DNA of 64,000 nucleotides, taken from the NCBI GenBank assembly GCA_028023455.1, contig JAQFVV010000018.1, positions 6,469,800-6,533,799 on the forward strand. The letters are read 5' to 3'. The notes beneath the pieces are model-generated. The model made no database searches, was not told where the DNA came from, and saw only the letters and a list, made by a program, of their open reading frames with translations. The DNA is from Epiperipatus broadwayi (Eukaryota > Onychophora > Udeonychophora > Euonychophora > Peripatidae). Position 1 is the first letter of the stretch; each line of letters opens with the position of its first letter. Made by a program: the position numbers and the translations under genes. This document shows positions 59,701 to 64,000 of the stretch, in pieces.

Positions 59701-62700
59701 CCATCTTATGTGACATATGTAAGATGGCGACATTATAAACCTTTTGTTTAAAATAATGTAGTGATGCGTTTTCTAGATCTACAGTAGCAGCTAAATGATA
59801 ATCAATTTATCTAAAAAAAAAACCCACGTAATAAATTTGTTAAAAACATTAATCTTTACAATGCATAGATCTTTGCATATGATTTGACACTTTTATGGTT
59901 TATAAGATGCAAAAAATATAGTGCTGAATTTAAATTGATATATGTTTTGTTGCTGATAATATTGGTGTTATAGATTATAACATTTACTATAATAATAATA
60001 ATTTTATTTATTAATTAAAAAATATATATATAAAATAACCCCAAACAAGAAGAGACTTGTGCAGTAAGTACATCAAATTACAAAATTAATTACAAAAAAA
60101 AAAAAGAGAATATATTATGATGAACTCATGGTACACAGTATAGAATATATATTAAAAGCTTAAAAGAAAAGGTAGAAATGAACACAGACAAAATTAAATA
60201 TTTATTTTTTTTTAGAATGGCATTACAAAAATAAATTTGATTGAAAAATAATTGTCACTTGATACTTTTGGAAATACTGTAAATTAATTTAAATCAAATA
60301 TGAAAAAAAATTCATATTTAGTGCAAATTTTGATTTTTCTGATTTTGACAAAAATAAGTTATTTTTGGAAAGCAGTTTTTTTTTTTTAATGTACATTAAT
60401 CTACAGCCTGTTTTAATTAAAAGAATAAGAAAACAGTTTAACTAATTAATTTTAATGAATGTATATTGAAAAACAGGACAAAGTTAATAAAAATGGAAAA
60501 CAGCTTACTTTAATTATTTTGTTTTTAAATTCCACTATATATTATAAATAAAGGGTTCAAATTATTACAATACTACAGATAGGAGAGAAGACTGCAATAA
60601 GTTTCACATTGTTCGAGTTCATACTCGCACATAATTAAAGAATGGCTTTAGACTGAAGTTCATCAAATTATCGAAGCTAAACTGAACTGAGAATAGTCAG
60701 CATTTTTGTAACTATATATATATCCGAGACCTAAAATGAAAAGCCATTCTGAGACTCCAATCTTATATTTTACTCCTGTCTGCTGTTTCATATATATAAG
60801 GAAAGTGCAAACAAAAGAATTCAATCACATATATATTGTGGTTGTAGTTCTGGAAAAAAGAATTTCTTACAATGACTGAAGGTTATTAAAGTAGTTAGCA
60901 AATAAATTTTTTTTTAAAGTTTGCAAAAAGAGAATAAGTCAACAACAAAAAAAATTCTAGCTAAATTTTTAAAGGTAAACACCAAAGAATTTTCAAACCA
61001 GACATTTAAAGTTAAATAGTGTTTCTTTATATTTGTTTACAATTCAAGCATTATCTAAAAATAATAGAGTAACTGGATTTGGAAGGTAAATTTAGATTAA
61101 AATTTACATTTCATTTTTATATTAGAATATCATGTATTCATGCATTTATTATGTATAGGTTTACCATGTAGTCATATGTTAATCTAGAATATTGGCAAAT
61201 AGATATAATAATGAAATTATTATTGAGTACTGAAATATTGTTTTACATGCACAGGAAGTGTGTATCTATACACTTACATGTATATCTAGAATTATTTATT
61301 AAAATAAAGTAATATTTATTAACTTATACATGACTTCAGAAAGGAATTTGCTGTTAAGTGAAAGGAGACCCTTTGATTCCTCATGGAGGCGTTAAAAAAA
61401 CCGAAGCAATACATATATTCTTATTATTGCAGCTGTTATTACTATGAGATTATTCCTAGACTATACAAATATGAATGAACTGCTTTCCAACATGCATTAG
61501 CCAGTGTGGTGAGTTTAATTTCTTTTTACCTCCAATCAAGAAACACCATGGGTGTAAGAATGATTTTTTTTTTCTCAATAGACATTTGAATAGACAAAAA
61601 TAAATTGTGGCCCTCATTTACTCTTAAAAAGATGAAAGATCTATCTGTCATGTTCAGTAATTAAAATGCCACATAATGGAATCTGTTTATGATATGCATG
61701 TCTTATAAACTGTGAATGCACACACCTTTACATGTTAATTTACCATTTCAAATAAATATTTGTATACCATTGTAAATGTTTCTCAATGATCTATTCATAA
61801 CTTTAAAGAGTTTAATGTATTCTAATTGAATAATGACTTCAAAACATTTATAACAATATAAATCCATTTTACATTTCATATTTATTACTTTTTTTTATCA
61901 TTTTCCCTTTTTATGTTATCATGTTAAAATATTTTCAATAAATTCATCAGATCATTTTCTCATATTCTAACTTTTAGATTTAATTTCCAATAACTTATTT
62001 TAGAACATTTAATAACCAGAACTTGTTATCCAGATAGCTATATACTTTTTGTGATATAATGTCATAAAATACTTATATTAATTTACTATTACAGCATTGC
62101 TGTAAAATTATGCCCTCTTCCTATTTTGATAGGGTTTTTTTGGCATTAGTTGCATGCCATAGGAGTTCAAGAAGGATACTAAATGTTATTTTTTTAAAGT
62201 GTCATTCTTTATAGCATTTTTTCATTTTGCATATGTGATATTTTACAAAGATCATCTCAAATTAATTGCTAACAATATTGCTTGTTGGAAAGAAATTCTA
62301 AGAATGAAACAAATGGCATTTGATGAGACAAAGTCATTAACTACTTTTCACAAAAACATCATTCATACAACAAAGATATCATTATAAGTAAAGGAATATA
62401 TATTTTCAGATTAAGCATTTCATTTATTTTACCTTTGTATCACTATTTTTATAGATATAGCGCTGTTTCATACTTAATTAACACCAGGGTACACTCCCTG
62501 ATTTACTGTGGGATGCTACTGTATACATATTCTGTTATCATAATATATCCACATAAATATTTTTAAATTTTAAATAAACTTATTTTATCATAAAAAAATA
62601 TTTTAAAATAACAAGTGCCTTTTTTTTTTTAAATGTAATTTGAAATCTGAAATTAAAATGCATTTAATTGTAACTTTTTTAAAAAATGAATCTTTATGCA

Positions 62701-62770
62701 GACTTATTACTAATGAATTTGTATATATATATAAACACATATAACATCAAAGCAAATAATTTATACTCAC
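59701..62770. other. Crumbs intron, no further element recognised
   Basis: AT-rich sequence with TA and homopolymer runs. A small CpG-bearing patch at 61380-61400 and a GC-richer stretch at 60600-60680 show no coding frame. No exon between the EGF exon and the last exon is needed, because the two join in phase. Confidence 0.5.
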
Positions 62771-64000
62771 CTCTATAGCTCTCAGTACATATACAAGTGA
62801 AATTTCCATAATTATTTTGACAAGCAGCACCATTTTTGCAAACATCTATTTTGGATTTGCATTCATCTACATCAATATCACAATTTGGACCTATAAATTT
62901 ATCTGAACATTTACAGCTAAAGGAGCCTTGGATATTTTTACATTCACCATTTTTGCACGTAGATGCCTCTTTACATTCATCAATATCAATTTCGCATTGA
63001 AGACCTTCAAATCCAGTATTAGAACAATCACATTCATAAGATAATTGATTTTCATGACAATTTTGACGTGTTCTACAAAGATCTCTCTGACAATCTTCTT
63101 TATCCCAGCCACAGAAAATAGTGACATCAGGACAAGAACAAGCTGTTATGTAACGACATCGACCACCATTTTTACAGGGTTGATTACTACATGAATTTAC
63201 TACTGCTTCACAATTCTTACCCGCAAAACCATATGGACATACACAGGAAACAATATTTCCTTGAAGTGTGCAATTTCCTCCATTTTTGCATTCATTTTTA
63301 CGACATGCTCCATCATCTGTTTCACAGATAGGACCAGTAAATCCAACAGGACAAATGCAGTGGGTTATATTTCCCTTTTCTTGACATGTTCCTCCATTAT
63401 AGCAAGGATTTAAAGTTTCACAATTTGAAATTGTTGATGAACATGTTGATCCATAAAATCCAGGGAAGCAATTACATTGAAAACTTTCATAAGAATCAAC
63501 ACAAATACCATTTTTCCCACAAGGATTTGTTGAACAAGTAAGTTTCACTGGTAAGTTGTCGTTAATATGCTGAGAACTATTTTCACAATGTACTCCTTGA
63601 AATCCAGATAAGCAGTCACATTTAAATGTCATCCCATCAGCTATACATGTTGCCTTATTCTGACATGGAGATCCTTCACATGGATCACTTACATGCTGAC
63701 AATTTTCACCATAGGTTCCAGATTGGCAAATGCACTTATAACCATCAGATGTTGCTTGACATGTGCTATTATTTACACAGGGTTTGTTTTGGATACATGT
63801 ATTATTTATTTTTTCACATAAATCACCATCAAATCCACTTAGGCATTCACAAATGTACTGTGTTTTCATGTCACGACAGATTCCACCATTTTGACAAGGT
63901 TGGGAGTCACACCATCCCAAACGAATTTCACAGTTTTTACCTGAAGTGCCATTTGAACATTTACATATATAACTATTATTAAAAATTTCACAAATTCCAT
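62771..64000 (-). CDS. crb: Crumbs, long EGF-repeat exon (partial, runs off the window)
   Basis: About 409 codons of extracellular sequence form ten to eleven EGF-like repeats in a row, with no stop. Most follow the C-x4-C-x5-C-x8-C-x-C-x8-C pattern with G-F-G before the last Cys (for example CQNGGICRD, CYNGGTCQEK, CPVGFTGPIC). The last two begin IDECKEA and VDECKSK, calcium-binding EGF signatures. One repeat (around CRYITACSCPDVTIFCGWDK, near 63150) is aberrant, with a short third loop and an extra Cys. The exon ends AGAG|GTGAGT at 62771 in phase 1 and joins the last exon so that the final repeat closes as YRG-EFC. No laminin-G domain is visible; in Crumbs these lie further upstream, beyond the window. 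Without the tail exon this could be any EGF-rich membrane protein such as a Notch-type receptor. Confidence 0.85.

Noticed and set aside
62891-63127. 78-codon minus-strand frame inside the EGF exon
   Set aside because: It is another reading frame of the same strand as crumbs and shows no EGF pattern of its own.
63626-63982. 118-codon plus-strand frame rich in His and Tyr over the EGF exon
   Set aside because: It is the reverse complement of the crumbs EGF coding sequence; its His/Cys/Met bias comes from the antisense of Cys-rich codons.
1-64000. CRISPR array, bacterial operon or integrated prophage
   Set aside because: The window is eukaryotic, with spliced genes and retroelements. There are no regularly spaced short repeats with unique spacers and no dense operon-like coding.

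Overview
This is a eukaryotic, animal nuclear window. It is very AT-rich (roughly three quarters A+T by eye) and strongly CpG-poor outside a few patches. It has spliced genes with GT-AG introns of 6-17 kb and many decayed transposable elements. The mix of a SLC39A7/Catsup zinc transporter, a Crumbs-type EGF membrane protein, Penelope-like, LINE, Ty3/gypsy and tRNA-derived SINE relics fits an AT-rich invertebrate with a large genome. An arthropod, perhaps a chelicerate, is my best guess, but the sequence does not fix it.

Two genes are well supported. On the + strand a complete three-exon SLC39A7 (ZIP7/KE4/Catsup) gene runs from about 2495 to 30944. It encodes an ER/Golgi zinc exporter with a signal peptide, a duplicated His-rich lumenal region, transmembrane segments and the HEVPHEIGD metal-site motif. 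On the - strand the 3' end of a crumbs gene occupies 64000 to 56363. A long exon of about ten EGF repeats, open at the window edge, splices in phase across a 6.1-kb intron to a last exon that carries the transmembrane helix and a short Crumbs-type tail. The two genes converge, with their 3' ends facing each other across about 25 kb. Both families act in the secretory or apical membrane system, but nothing here shows a functional link.

The remaining sequence is introns and intergenic DNA filled with mobile elements. Intron 1 of SLC39A7 (3489-13276) holds a minus-strand LINE relic, a plus-strand LINE endonuclease relic interrupted by a SINE, a possible first exon of another gene, and a degenerate minisatellite. 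Intron 2 (13483-30692) holds an inverted pair of Penelope-like elements with a long hairpin and hammerhead-ribozyme-like cores, another LINE fragment, and an unclassified CpG-retaining segment. The 31-56 kb interval holds SINE-like heads, two possible terminal exons, two LINE relics, a 362-bp tandem repeat, foldback repeats, a nearly perfect 95-bp-arm palindrome, and a Ty3/gypsy element at 49009-52779 with LTRs, a 5-bp target duplication, and gag and integrase relics but no reverse transcriptase. The crumbs intron holds two more foldback elements, a SINE and a LINE 3' end.

I found no prokaryotic-style system, CRISPR array or rRNA gene, and no convincing intact tRNA gene. The most interesting items are the altered Crumbs tail, the in-frame duplication in ZIP7, the Penelope/hammerhead structure, the gypsy deletion derivative and the multi-copy foldback family. 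These are mostly variations on known themes rather than a new system.
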